In this document: in pieces, positions 30,248 to 40,299 of the stretch
Layout: every line of letters starts with the position of its first letter
Position numbering within the stretch: the first letter of the stretch is position 1
NCBI RefSeq assembly: GCF_945859685.1
Contig: NC_079147.1
Span: 81,646,315 to 81,710,314, forward strand
Source: Eupeodes corollae
Taxonomy: Eukaryota > Arthropoda > Insecta > Diptera > Syrphidae
Direction of reading: 5' to 3'
DNA: 64,000 nucleotides
The notes under the pieces: generated by a model
What the model was told of the DNA's origin: nothing
The model's database searches: none
Seen by the model: only the letters and a program-made list of their open reading frames with translations
Made by a program: the position numbers and the translations under genes

Positions 30248-30659
30248 TCAGTATTTTGTGGAAAATCCTTTGTTTTTTATAATTGCTGCACATCTGCGTG
30301 GCATAGAGTTCACAAGGGCCTGACAACGCCCAACTGGAATTTGGTTCCATGTTTCCTCGACTGCGTCCCACAACTGCCTTCTTATTATTACGCTACTTAG
30401 TGCAAGTCCTAGATCTTCCTGGATCATCTTAGAGGACGCAAAAAGATCCTTTCGGCTAAAGCGAACAATACGACGATCGTCATTTTCACTCGTTTCCGTC
30501 CCCGGGTTTCGACTTTTTTTTTTAAATATTTTACAGCATTGGCGATCATTTGGTCAGAGCACCTCAACGTCAACTTTATATCCTTATACGTTTTTCCTTC
30601 ATTTCGTAATTTTTTATGATTTCCCGTTTTTCATCGGTGCAGTGCTTTCCTCGGCCCAC
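30248..30659 (-). pseudogene. Internally deleted Tc1-like transposase
   Basis: On the minus strand the N-terminal HTH (GRGKHCTDEKREIIK, then KPGDGNE, DDRRIVRFSRKDLFASSKMI and EDLGLALSS) runs almost directly into the extreme C-terminus (LWDAVEETWNQIPVGRCQAL, then VNSMPRRCAAIIKNKGFSTK and Y-stop). The whole DDE catalytic core, normally about 200 residues, is missing. The first codon is GTG where ATG is expected, and the N-terminal half carries frameshifts. Such deletion derivatives cannot transpose alone. Terminal repeats were not located with confidence. Confidence 0.72.
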
Positions 30660-31064
30660 TAAATAACCAAATTTGTTTAGATATTCGATATTCCAACTAT
30701 TTAATATTCCTATTTTAATTTAGTTACTTACTATTTTTTTGGATAGCCTTATTGAGAGTAAAGATCATATTTTGATCTCTGGTTACAAATGTGAACGGTT
30801 ATGAATTGCAAACCAGTTCATTTTTTTATCATCTTTAATGTCCCGTTATACTTATCGGTAGAGAAAAAAAAGAACAGCACTAGAGGAAAAATAAAGCCAA
30901 CAATATAAATTACCTACGAAAACACAGTAAGTGACAGTTGAGTGGCAGTGCAGGTGAATGCATTGAGCTAAGCTTTTTATAAGCTCGATCAATGGTGTGT
31001 AAGTGTTGGTGACCGATAGCACTAACGTCCCTTGAGGACGTAAGCTTCTTAATGACAGCAATAC

Positions 31065-31745
31065 GGATTTCGCAGCAATAGGTTGGATTAGAAATTGTCT
31101 TTCGAACCGTTCAATACAAGTTGTTTTGGACGGATTCAAGTCTGAAACCTATAAAATAAACACTGGTGTGCCCCAGGGCTCCGTTTTGTCGCCGACCCTT
31201 TTCCTCCTCATTTTTATAAATGATCTCCTGTTTGCTATTTCTAATCCAATACATTGTTTCGCTGACGATAGCACTGTTAGCTTTTCATATTCGTTTCCGG
31301 ACTCACAACCCTCCTCTTCGGATGTGGAACTGCAACCGCAAAATATGATAAGCTCATTAAATTCCGATCTACTCAGCATTGTAAAATGGGGAATAAAAAC
31401 CGTGTAGAATTTAATGCTTCGAAAACCCAATGCTGTCATGTATCGTTAAAGCGAGATTTACTCTCTTTGCCACTATCTACTCGTATGAGTGGCACTTGCA
31501 TCAACGAAAAGGAAAATCTCGACATCCTCGGATGTGCATCAGCAACCACCTTTTAATGAGTGGTCACATACGCGATGTCGCTCAAAAATGCCGTAAGATG
31601 TCTAGGTTTTCTGAGACGTTGCAAGAAATTGGATATAACACTCATCTCTGGGCTGTTGCTCCAATAACTTATTTAAGCCTCTTGGACAGTATTCAAAGAA
31701 GAGCTTTTAAAATGATTGGTGACGTTAACATCATCAACACAAAAT
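31065..31745 (+). pseudogene. LINE reverse transcriptase fragment 1
   Basis: Encodes WIRNCLSNRSIQVVLDGF, TGVPQGSVLSPTLFLLIFIN (RT motif B) and CFADDSTVSFSY (motif C with the catalytic Asp pair, about 31256-31290), then, after frame changes, VEFNASKTQ, DILGCAS and LLDSIQRRAFKMIGDV. A 5'- and 3'-truncated non-LTR element of a different lineage from the intact LINE. Confidence 0.72.
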
Positions 31746-31749
31746 AAAT

Positions 31750-33345
31750 AAGGCATAGCTAAAATTTAGTAAAACTAGAGCAGAAGAAGACTTCAGGATT
31801 TACTCCGAACTTAAGAATATTTTCATTGACTACTCCAATATTCTATACTCTGACTATATTATAAAAATTGAAAATGAATTGAAAGAGACCCCAAAAAACT
31901 TCTGGGATTTCGTGAAAAGTAAAAGAAAAACTGACGGTTACCCAAACTCTATGTCTTTTAATAACACAACAAGTCATGACTCCCAAATAATTTTAAATAT
32001 GTTTGCTAATTTCTTCAAATATGCCTTCGACGTGCCTCCTTCTTTTCAAATTCCCGATTCGTTCTTGACTTGACAATATGTGAGGATTCAATTGTTCGTT
32101 GTGTATCAGAACCTGATGACTGTTTTCACCCTGGCCCTGATGGAGTACCATCATGTGTTTTAAAAAATGTGTGGTTCATTTATCGTACCCTCTGTTTGTT
32201 TTGTTCAATGAATCTCTTAGAACCTCAATTTTAACACTATTATGGAAAAGTGCATTTATAACTCCGATTCATAAAAAAGGGTCTAAGAATGAAATAACGA
32301 ATTACCGGCCGATTGCCAAACTTTCCTTTATTCCCCAACTATTTGAGTCCATTATCTGTAAGATGTTATCCTTTAATTATTGTAATTCAATTGTATGTGA
32401 AAATCAACATGGTTTCGTCCAGAATAAATCAACAATTACAAACTTACTTCATTTCACTTCTTTCTGCCTTTACTCCTTCGAAGATCGTAAGCAAGTAGAT
32501 TGCGTATTCACAGATTTCAGTAAAGCCTTTGACAAATTGTGTCACAAGACTTTAGTCCATAAACTTAAGGCCTTAGGGTTTAACGACAAATTCTTGACGT
32601 GGATCTCGTCTTATCTTAAGAACAGAAGTCATAGCATTATATTCAGAAATGAACTCTCCGACCAATTTTGCGTCAACTCTGGTGTTCCACAGGGTAGCCA
32701 TTTAGGTCTTTTATTATTTATCAAAAACTCCTCCGTTTTAATATACGCTGGGTCAATTAATGACTGCTCACAGCTTCAAGAAGATCTTCATAGTTTTAGG
32801 GAATGGTGCAATAAAAACCGACTTTTATTGAATATTGACAAATGTAAAACTATGTGTTTTACACGCAAAAAAAACAATTATAGATTATAACTATTTATTA
32901 GATTCTTCCTCACTTTGTAAGCTTTCCGTTTTCCTTGATTTAGGTGTTATTCTTGACAGTAAATTAACGTTCTGTGACCATTATAACTTTTTAGTTAAAA
33001 AAGCTAACAAGATTCTAGGTTTTATTAAACGTTTTTCTTGTGAAAAACTTCTTTATGTATCATTTGTCAGGCCAATACTTTAATACGGCTGTGTTATATG
33101 GGCACCATATTATTCAGTCCATATTGACAGACTTGAAAGTATCCAAAAAAGATTTAAGCGTTTTTGTCTTCGTTTTCTTCCATTTTCTGAAAACGATCAT
33201 AATAAAAAATGCATGATCAATGTATTGTGATCATTTACTGATATCTCTTTGAAGTCTGTACTGCTCTGCTAGAGTGAAATTGGATTGTTACTTAATAGCT
33301 ACGATATTATCAAAATTCTTGAAATAATAATCTTGTATCGTATTC
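31750..33345 (+). pseudogene. LINE reverse transcriptase fragment 2
   Basis: A second, unrelated LINE fragment: PKNFWDFVKSKRKTDGYPNS, SAFITPIHKKGSKNEITNYR, CVFTDFSKAFDKLCHKTLVH (motif A, about 32500), NSGVPQGSHLGLLLF (motif B) and an altered motif C, IYAGSIN, where YADD is expected, so the catalytic pair is lost. It continues with LGVILDSKLTFCDHYNF and YGCVIWAPYYSVHIDRLESI after frameshifts. Confidence 0.76.
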
Positions 33346-33387
33346 ATTGAGTAAACAAATGGCAGGATCGGTTAGATCATCGATTCA

Positions 33388-33475
33388 AAGGTAGGTTAGG
33401 TTCGCATAAAATGACTGTCCGGTATGGAGTAGGATCTACTTAAGCCATTTGTTCGCCCTATGTGATACCACATGG
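33388..33475 (-). mobile_element. R1/LOA-like LINE 3' tail, minus strand
   Basis: The reverse complement (TGGTATCACATAGGGC, then a stretch ending CCTAACCTACC) matches the non-coding tail of the fragment at 16003-16083 (TGGTATCACAATGGGCC ending CCTAACCTAACC). It is a short tail-only copy. Confidence 0.4.
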
Positions 33476-33599
33476 ATCTTAATCCTTTTTCTGAGCTCAA
33501 TGAAACTAATTGGAGGTTTAGATCGTTATAGAAGAATTCTCCTTGGTAAGCCTTTCGTTTTTTAGTTAGAGTGGGGTATGTTCAAAGGATGTATGTTCT

Positions 33600-36395
33600 G
33601 TGATCAATGAACGAGGTGAGTCACTTTTTGATTTTATTATTGAAAATAATATGACCATTTGTAACAGAGGCAATACTCCCACTTTCGTGTTTCCGAGCTC
33701 GGAAAATTATGATGGATGGGAGGATGTGCTTGATGTTACTTTAGTAAACAACAGTAATTTATTAGTGGAGAATTGGAGAGTTTTCCCTTTGAATTCGTTT
33801 TCGGATCACAAGTGGATTTTTTTTCAAATTAATTTCGAGTCGAAAAACCCTCCGCCTTACAGAAATCCCAAAAGAACTGGCTGGACGAAATTCAGTCAAA
33901 TATCGAATTCCAAACTAAGCAACTTACCGAATCTCACTGAATCGATAGGAGACCTTGAATCAAAGGTGAAAACCTTTGAAACTTCTATAAGTAAAGCTGT
34001 AAGAGTCTTTTGCCCAGTCAAATATAGCCGTAAAACTCTTCCTTCGTGGTGGAATGAAGAACTGTCCAGTCTTAGGAAAATGACGAGGACAATTTTCAAT
34101 ATCTGCCACAAACATAAGTTTTACCAACCTTATAAAGACTCTCTTAACATTTACAAGCAAGCCCTGTCATCAGCCAAAAGACAAGGCTGGAGAGAATACT
34201 GTCAATCAATCGAAGACATAAAGAACTCCGCAAGGCTCAGCAAATTTTTATCGAAGGAACATTGTAATCCTTCATTTGTAAAAAAGCCTGATGGAACCTG
34301 GGCACCCTCTCCAGCCAAATCTCTTGAGCTACTGACGAAGACGCATTTTCCGGGTTGCGAGAGTGATAACCCCGAATCGCTTGAAACCACAGAGCTAAAC
34401 GTAGCTCATGTGGAGCAAGTCAATTCCGTTATAACCAGAGAAAATATTTTTTGGGCCATCAATACTTTTTCTCAATATAAATCCCCAGGCATGGATGGTA
34501 TACTGCCAGTTATGCTTCAAAAGTTGCATGATGTGGCAGCTCCATGGCTGGAACAAATTTTCAAAGGATGTCTCCTTCTCAAACATGTGCCCATGTCGTG
34601 GAGACAGGTCAAAGTAGTTTTTATCCCGAAAGTGGGTAGGCGAGGTCACGAATCCGCGAAGGATTTCAGACCAATAAGCTTAACGTCTTTTGTGCTTAAA
34701 ACCTTGGAGCGCATTCTTGATTACCATATTAGAGAAATCCTAGTTGGACGACCTCTCGAAAGCTCTCAACATGCTTATCTTAAGGGCAAATCCACGGAGA
34801 CTGCCCTCCATGAGGTAGTGCGTACTGTAAGAACAAACAATCCATTATAAAGAATTTACTCTTGCCACTTTCCTAGACATAGAAGGTGCTTTTAACAACG
34901 TCCTTACAGAATCCATAGAAGAATCGCTCGTTAAGTTCGGTGTAGAAGACTTCATTCGAGAATGGATTATTTCCATGCTCAGTGGTAGGAAGATTCGACA
35001 ATCGAAACAAAACACGTGAGTAGGGGAACACCCCAGGGTGGTGTTCTTTCGCCTCTTCTATGGCTTCTGTACATGGATACAATTCTCGTTGAATTGGAGA
35101 GATGTGAAGTGAAGGCGGTAGCCTACGCGGAAATTTTGGTCCTATTGGTGTCAGGAAAGTACACCTCTGTGATTAGTGAAATCACGGAGTCAGCTTTGAA
35201 GAAAGTTAGCAACAGGGCCACGAGTTGTGGATTAGGAGTTAACCACAGTAAAACTGAACTGTTGCTCTTTACCACCAAAACTAAAGTACAGCCCTTCACG
35301 CTAATCAAATCCTATCATTGTCTTCCAAAGCAAAATATTTGGGAGTTATACTCGACCCTAAACTAAACTGGAAACTAAATATTGAATTACGGGTTAAGAA
35401 GGCCTGTGTTACCTTCTACGTCTGCAGCAAAACTTTCGGCAAAAAGTGGAGACTTCAGTCAAAGATGATTTTATGGACGTACAAAGCCGTATTACGCCCA
35501 ACCTTAACATATGGTTCGATTGTGTGGTGGCCTGCTCTTAGCAAAGCCTATAATATTAATAAGCTAAAGAAGGTTCAGAGAACAGCTTGCGTGGGCACCA
35601 TAGGGGCCATGCGTACTTGCCCAACGGACGCCTTAAACGTTTTGGATCTTCTACCAATCGACCTTTTTATTAAATACATAGTTTCCTGCAGCGCTATTAG
35701 GCTAAAGAAATCAAATAGCTGGTTGTCAAAACCTTATGGTCACAGCAACACTACGAAATTGATTCCCTCAGATATTATCTCGGTAGACACTGACTACTGC
35801 ACTCCTACTTTGAGCCTTAGTAAGGGTTTTAAGGTTATTTTCCCATCGAGAGAAGATTGGGAGGATCTTTACTGACGGCTCAAAGATGGAGTACGGAGTT
35901 GGTTCTGGGATCTTTTCTGAGTAACTAAATGTAGCCAAATCCTTTAGGCTTCCTGACTTTGCTAGCGTTTTTAAGGCTGAACTGCTGGCAATAAGGGAGG
36001 CATGTAAGATACTTAAACAAAACCCAAACCAAAACCGAAATGTGGCTATCTTTACAGACAATCAAAGTCATAAACTCGGCTATATCCTCATCTAAATTGG
36101 TCCAGCAATGTCGCGATGAGCTTGCGAACTTGAATATTAACCTCGGTGTCACCCTGATCTGGGTTCTGGGCCATAGTGGTATCGTGGGAAATGAACGGGC
36201 TGACGAGCTAGCCAGTCAAGGATCGGCCCTTTTCTCAATGCGACAAAATGGCTCTAACATAATCGCTATGAAGCTTCTCTATCAATCTATCCCTTTCAAT
36301 CAAAGGTCAAAGGAGTTTTTGGTATCAAAACGGCGCACTACAGCGCTAATGGATCTCAGGCTAGGTTGCCTTGAGATCGCCATTTCTACCTACCT
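33600..36395 (+). mobile_element. R1/LOA-like LINE with RNase H, 5'-truncated, split by a Tc1
   Basis: Contains in order the end of an APE endonuclease (SDHKW near 33800), a reverse transcriptase and an RNase H domain, an arrangement found in R1/LOA and I lineages. It is cut at 36395 by a Tc1-like element; about 110 bp of the LINE C-terminal region continue at 37988. Confidence 0.8.
33600..36395 (+). pseudogene. R1/LOA-like endonuclease/RT/RNase H pseudogene
   Basis: Endonuclease end: DVTLVNNSNLLVENWRVFPL, FSDHKW. RT: SWRQVKVVFIPK, KDFRPISLTSFVLKTLERIL, FLDIEGAFNNV (motif A), SRGTPQGGVLSPLLWLLYMD (motif B) and AVAYAEILVLL, where AYADD is expected, so the first catalytic Asp of the pair is changed to Glu and the second is lost. 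RNase H: IFTDGSKMEYGVGSGIFS, FKAELLAIREACK, FTDNQ and WVLGHSGIVGNERADELAS, so the DEDH/D-type residues are still visible. Stops or frameshifts near 34846, 35014, 35366 and 35921 make it non-functional. Confidence 0.8.
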
Positions 36396-36396
36396 A

Positions 36397-37985
36397 CAGT
36401 CATGGAAAAAATAATAGAAACGACTTGTTTTGTTGGTAATGTTTAAATTTTCTTCGTTGAAATGCATTATTTTTTTAATGTTACATTTTTTATTTAAAGT
36501 ATATTGAAGTACGCTTTCAATAATAGAGAAAAAAAAAATTTGATTCAAAATTCAAATAACAAAAAATTAACTCAATTTATTTCCATTGGAAAAAAAAATA
36601 GAAACAATAGACTTAAAACTAATTAACACAATTTTTCTTAAACTTAAACAATAAAATATAATTTTTTTTTAATATTTTGTTGTGCCACCACGATTTTTTA
36701 GTACTTCGGTGCACCTGCGACCCATGGAGTCCACTAACTTGGCACAAGTGAAGGGCTCAATGGAGTACCACTCTTCCTGCACTTTTTCAGACAGCTCGTC
36801 TTTATTTTTGGATTTAAATCCACCAAGTCTCTTTTTTAATATTCCCCACAGATGCTCTATGGGATTTAAGTCCGGGGATTGTGACGGCCATTCCATTAGA
36901 TGGACTTTGTTGTCCTTGAACCACTGTTTTGCGAGTCGGGATGAGTGTTTGAGGTCATTGTCCTGCATATACTCCCACACTAACGGCATATTTTCTTCGG
37001 CAAATGGCAACATTATATTTTTAAGGATATCAACGTAACCTGTGGCCGTCAAAACATCCTTAATCCAATAAATTGGTCCCACACCTGAAGCCGAAAAACA
37101 TCCCCAAAGCATAATGTTGCCACCGCCATGCTTAACGGTCTTTATCGTGTGTTTGGGATCGTATGCGGTGTTCTTGGGGCGCCTTACCTTTTGTTTTCCA
37201 TCCAAGACATTTTTCCAATTTGGCCGCATTGAATTCGCCTTCGCAAAAGTGATTCGATTTTTAATATTTTTTTGGCTGAGCAGTGGAACTTTCCTTGCAG
37301 AATGCGCCCTCAAGTCCATTTCTATAAGCCTATTTCTAATCGTCCGGCTTGTGACTGGAGCATTTAACTCCTTCCTAAGGTCCTCCGACGATAAAAATGG
37401 ATTCCTCTTCGATTCTCGTACCAATAAGGCATCGAACCTTTTGGAGGTTGCCCGCTTTCTGCCGCGCTGCTCCTGTTGTTGTTCAAAATTAATGGCGGTA
37501 AATACTTTCTTTTTTGAACAATTGATTAGGCCTGCAATTTCCGCCATTGATTTGCCTTCATTTTTGAGATTTTTCATCAACTCTCGTTCTTCGTTTGAGC
37601 AATGTAACCCGCGGCCCATGCTGAAAGTGTTAATAACAATTAGAAAACAAATTTCGCGATAAATGCTATTTTGACCCTTTTGTTTTCTCAAATAACCAAA
37701 TTAAATCACCTTATTTTAGATTTCAACACTTTTTATTCACGAATTTTTCTTAAACAAAAAAGCGTTTCTATTTTTTTTTTTCAGCACAAACACGAGGTCG
37801 TTAAACAAATGACCATAAAGAATTATTTATTGCAACGAAATGTGCTTAAAAGTGATAGCATAATAAAGTACCGTTTTTGATCGATCATATACAGTGGGGC
37901 ACATGAGTTAATATTTCCTGCAAAAACAATGATGTGGCTAGATCAGTAAAAATAAAATTCGTTTCTATTATTTTTTCCATCACTG
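36397..37985 (-). mobile_element. Tc1-like transposon, IR/DR type, inserted in a LINE
   Basis: Terminal inverted repeats start CAGTCATGGAAAAAATAATA on the left; the right end is its reverse complement with one mismatch over the first 25 bases. TA flanks both sides (36395-36396, 37986-37987). Inner copies of the GGAAAAAAAATAGAAAC motif lie near 36587-36605 and 37764-37784, giving an IR/DR layout. The transposase is on the minus strand. The 1.6-kb length is typical of a complete Tc1 element. Confidence 0.93.
36669..37619 (-). CDS. Tc1-like transposase, uninterrupted but missing the first catalytic Asp
   Basis: The family start MGRGLHCSNEERELM (ATG at 37619) gives 316 aa; upstream residues of the longer frame look non-coding. 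An HTH region (EGKSMAEIAGLINCSKKKVF) and a second DNA-binding part (SRTIRNRLIEMDLRAHSARK) lead to the core: TVKHGGGNIMLWGCFSASGV, EYMQDNDLKHSS (second Asp) and SPDLNPIEHLWGILKKRLGG (Glu, DD34E). It ends NRGGTTKY. Between WKNVL and DGKQKVRRPKN the family has about a dozen residues with the SDESKF motif. They are absent here in frame, removing the first catalytic Asp. The ORF is open but the enzyme should be inactive. Confidence 0.88.
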   Translation of the reverse strand: MGRGLHCSNEERELMKNLKNEGKSMAEIAGLINCSKKKVFTAINFEQQQEQRGRKRATSKRFDALLVRESKRNPFLSSEDLRKELNAPVTSRTIRNRLIEMDLRAHSARKVPLLSQKNIKNRITFAKANSMRPNWKNVLDGKQKVRRPKNTAYDPKHTIKTVKHGGGNIMLWGCFSASGVGPIYWIKDVLTATGYVDILKNIMLPFAEENMPLVWEYMQDNDLKHSSRLAKQWFKDNKVHLMEWPSQSPDLNPIEHLWGILKKRLGGFKSKNKDELSEKVQEEWYSIEPFTCAKLVDSMGRRCTEVLKNRGGTTKY

Positions 37986-37987
37986 TA

Positions 37988-38100
37988 TGTACAAAGGAGG
38001 CGAAGAACTGTTTCTTCCTCTTCTGCCTTAACAGATCAAGCTCATTGAGAGCTTTAGATCAGTAAGTCAGATATTTTGTGTGGCCTGACATGTGGTGATG
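37988..38100 (+). pseudogene. Continuation of the split R1/LOA-like LINE
   Basis: Directly right of the Tc1 element: in shifting frames, remnants of the Cys-rich C-terminal region (an EEETV-like block, then KLIESFRSVSQIFCVA). It resembles the corresponding part at 15.83-15.95 kb. Confirms the Tc1 landed within the LINE. Confidence 0.45.
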
Positions 38101-40295
38101 TTATTCAACCTAAAGTTATAGTTCTTAGCAAAAGATTACACGTAGCGATTGGAATACCAGCTTTAGCCAAACGTCGTAAAATAATTAGATTGTACGATTT
38201 TTGATAAGTTCATCTGCTAAACAATTTTATGCAAAGTCTCAATGGCCCGTTACTCAGTAAACGCAATTTTAAAGTGATGTGCCATCTCCATTCTGAACCA
38301 GCGTTGCAGGCAAAAAATAAATTTTCGTGCAACGTTTTTTGAAAAAACGTGCCATTTATGAAATTTTTGTGCCATACGAAAATAAAACTGAAGTTGTTCT
38401 TTAAAAATAAATATAAATTGTTGCTATTAAAAAAAATCACTTCCTCTATTCGTGCATGTAGGTATTATTATTAAAAATATGTATAAATAATATAAAAATA
38501 TAAATACGTAATAAAGCTTTGTTATAATAATTTAAATAAATAAATTAGCTGAAGGTTAAAATTTTGACAATTATTAGGCCTAATAATTTCATTATATGAC
38601 ATTATAGCATTAATTGTTTTGTATGACAATTTGTTTTCGTTGTTTGTTTTAATAATATTTAGCCTTAAAAACACTCATTTTGCTGATGCACTTCCGTGAG
38701 GCAAACATAAATTTGGAAATATTAATGAACATTGCTTCATCAATTATATTTTTTAATTTATACAACTTAAGTCTAAACGTGTTTGAATCTTCAAGAAAAA
38801 CGCTAGCCCGAAATTTTTTCTCGCATGAGAAAATTCTGATATCAAAATATTAAATGTGGCAAAATACTTTTTTATGTTTGAATTATTTTTTAAACGCATT
38901 AGCATTAAATTAAGTTTTTTTTTCAAATTCTTGCGAAAGTTTTCTATAGAATATTTGACAATCTTTTAAAACATTCAATTTTTCGTTAGTCTCTAAATTT
39001 CGAACCTCTTCTGAGCATTCAAATCCCAAAAAAATATCATCTATTGGCTTATAGTTTTCGGTTTCATATCAAATATCATGGTTGTTTTTTGAAGAATTAA
39101 CATAATCATCTTTAAAAAAGTTTATTTAGGAAAATTTGGTGAAAAATAGTTATTTCTGAAATTAATAAATTTATTTTTGGGGCTTCGCTTTGAGATGACA
39201 ATAAGTTTGTCTGTAGAAGGTAGAACGTAATCCAAAAAAATTGAAATATGATTTTATTCAGTTATCATTCAGTAGGTCAAGGAGTCTTTTTGACTTTTCA
39301 CTATTTTCAAAACCATCCAATTTCTTAACAAACATTTAACACAAATAAAAGCCTGAGAATTGAAATCATTTGCCATTTTACTTTGCCTTTTAAGACTGTT
39401 TTTTAAAAAACTATATACACCATTGGCTAATTCATGTATTTCTTTCGGAAGAGTATAGCACGCATTTGAAATACATATTTGAAACGAATGTGAAGTTCAA
39501 CTGCTTGAGCAAATATTGAACTCCCCTTTTTTACCAATTAAGTTTGATATGGGAATATTATAAGTTTCTTAAAAATTAAGTATGGTTCTTGATACACTGT
39601 TCTTTTAATGGATATTGACACTGCGTTTACACTATGAGTTTAAATTTATGTGCCATATTTAAACTTTTCGTGTCACCGTGCCACGAGAAAGTTTCCGTGT
39701 CAAAAAGGCACGATCGTGCCACATCGGCAACGCTGTTCTGAACTACGAAAACACAATGAGAGTTTAATGTTAGTGGGCTCGACCAACCTCTTCATTAGTT
39801 TTCGATCCATTTGTATAGAAGTGGATTGACTCGACTTCCAGGAAAGTTAATTCTCCCAGAAAGATTTGGAAGGTATAGAAGTTTGGAAATTCCTATGTAA
39901 CTGTAGTTTGGGGATGCATTAGTCTGTGTACTTTGGAATTGGTTACTAATTTTAAATAATTAACAATTACACGGAGTCGACAATGGTCTTATTAGTCCAC
40001 TGCGATGAAGCTGTGAGGCGAATAGCAGAGCTTGCAGCCATTAGTTTGCTGAGTATATTTAAAGGTGAGGCAAGAAGCGAATTAAATCTGGAGAATAGAT
40101 CTTAATCAGTTTTGTGTGGGTTGACAATTATTTCACACAGATTAGCCTAATGTACGAGTATAAGCTTGTTTAAAGCGTTTTCTAAGTTATTTCAGATTCA
40201 AAGGTAAGGCTCCCTCTATATTAAAATGAAGAAAGTAAAATGTTAAATTTCTACTATGTTAAGATACAGTGGGCAGGTAGGTATATATCCTAATT
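38101..40295. other. AT-rich non-coding DNA
   Basis: No gene recognised. It includes a perfect 18-bp palindrome ATTATTAGGCCTAATAAT (38570-38587) and several GTGCCAT/GGCACG motifs near 38275-38375 and 39650-39725. The motifs are in roughly inverted arrangement, possibly the worn ends of one 1.4-kb element. Confidence 0.35.
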
Positions 40296-40299
40296 TCTT

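Noticed and set aside
30077..30400. 107-codon plus-strand frame
   Set aside because: Overlaps the antisense of a Tc1 C-terminus and low-complexity sequence.
38570..38587. Perfect 18-bp palindrome as a binding site
   Set aside because: A/T-rich palindromes of this size are not rare over 64 kb, and nothing nearby supports a function.
38275..39735. GTGCCAT/GGCACG motifs as ends of a 1.4-kb transposon
   Set aside because: Similarity between the ends is patchy and no target duplication was seen; kept only as a note.
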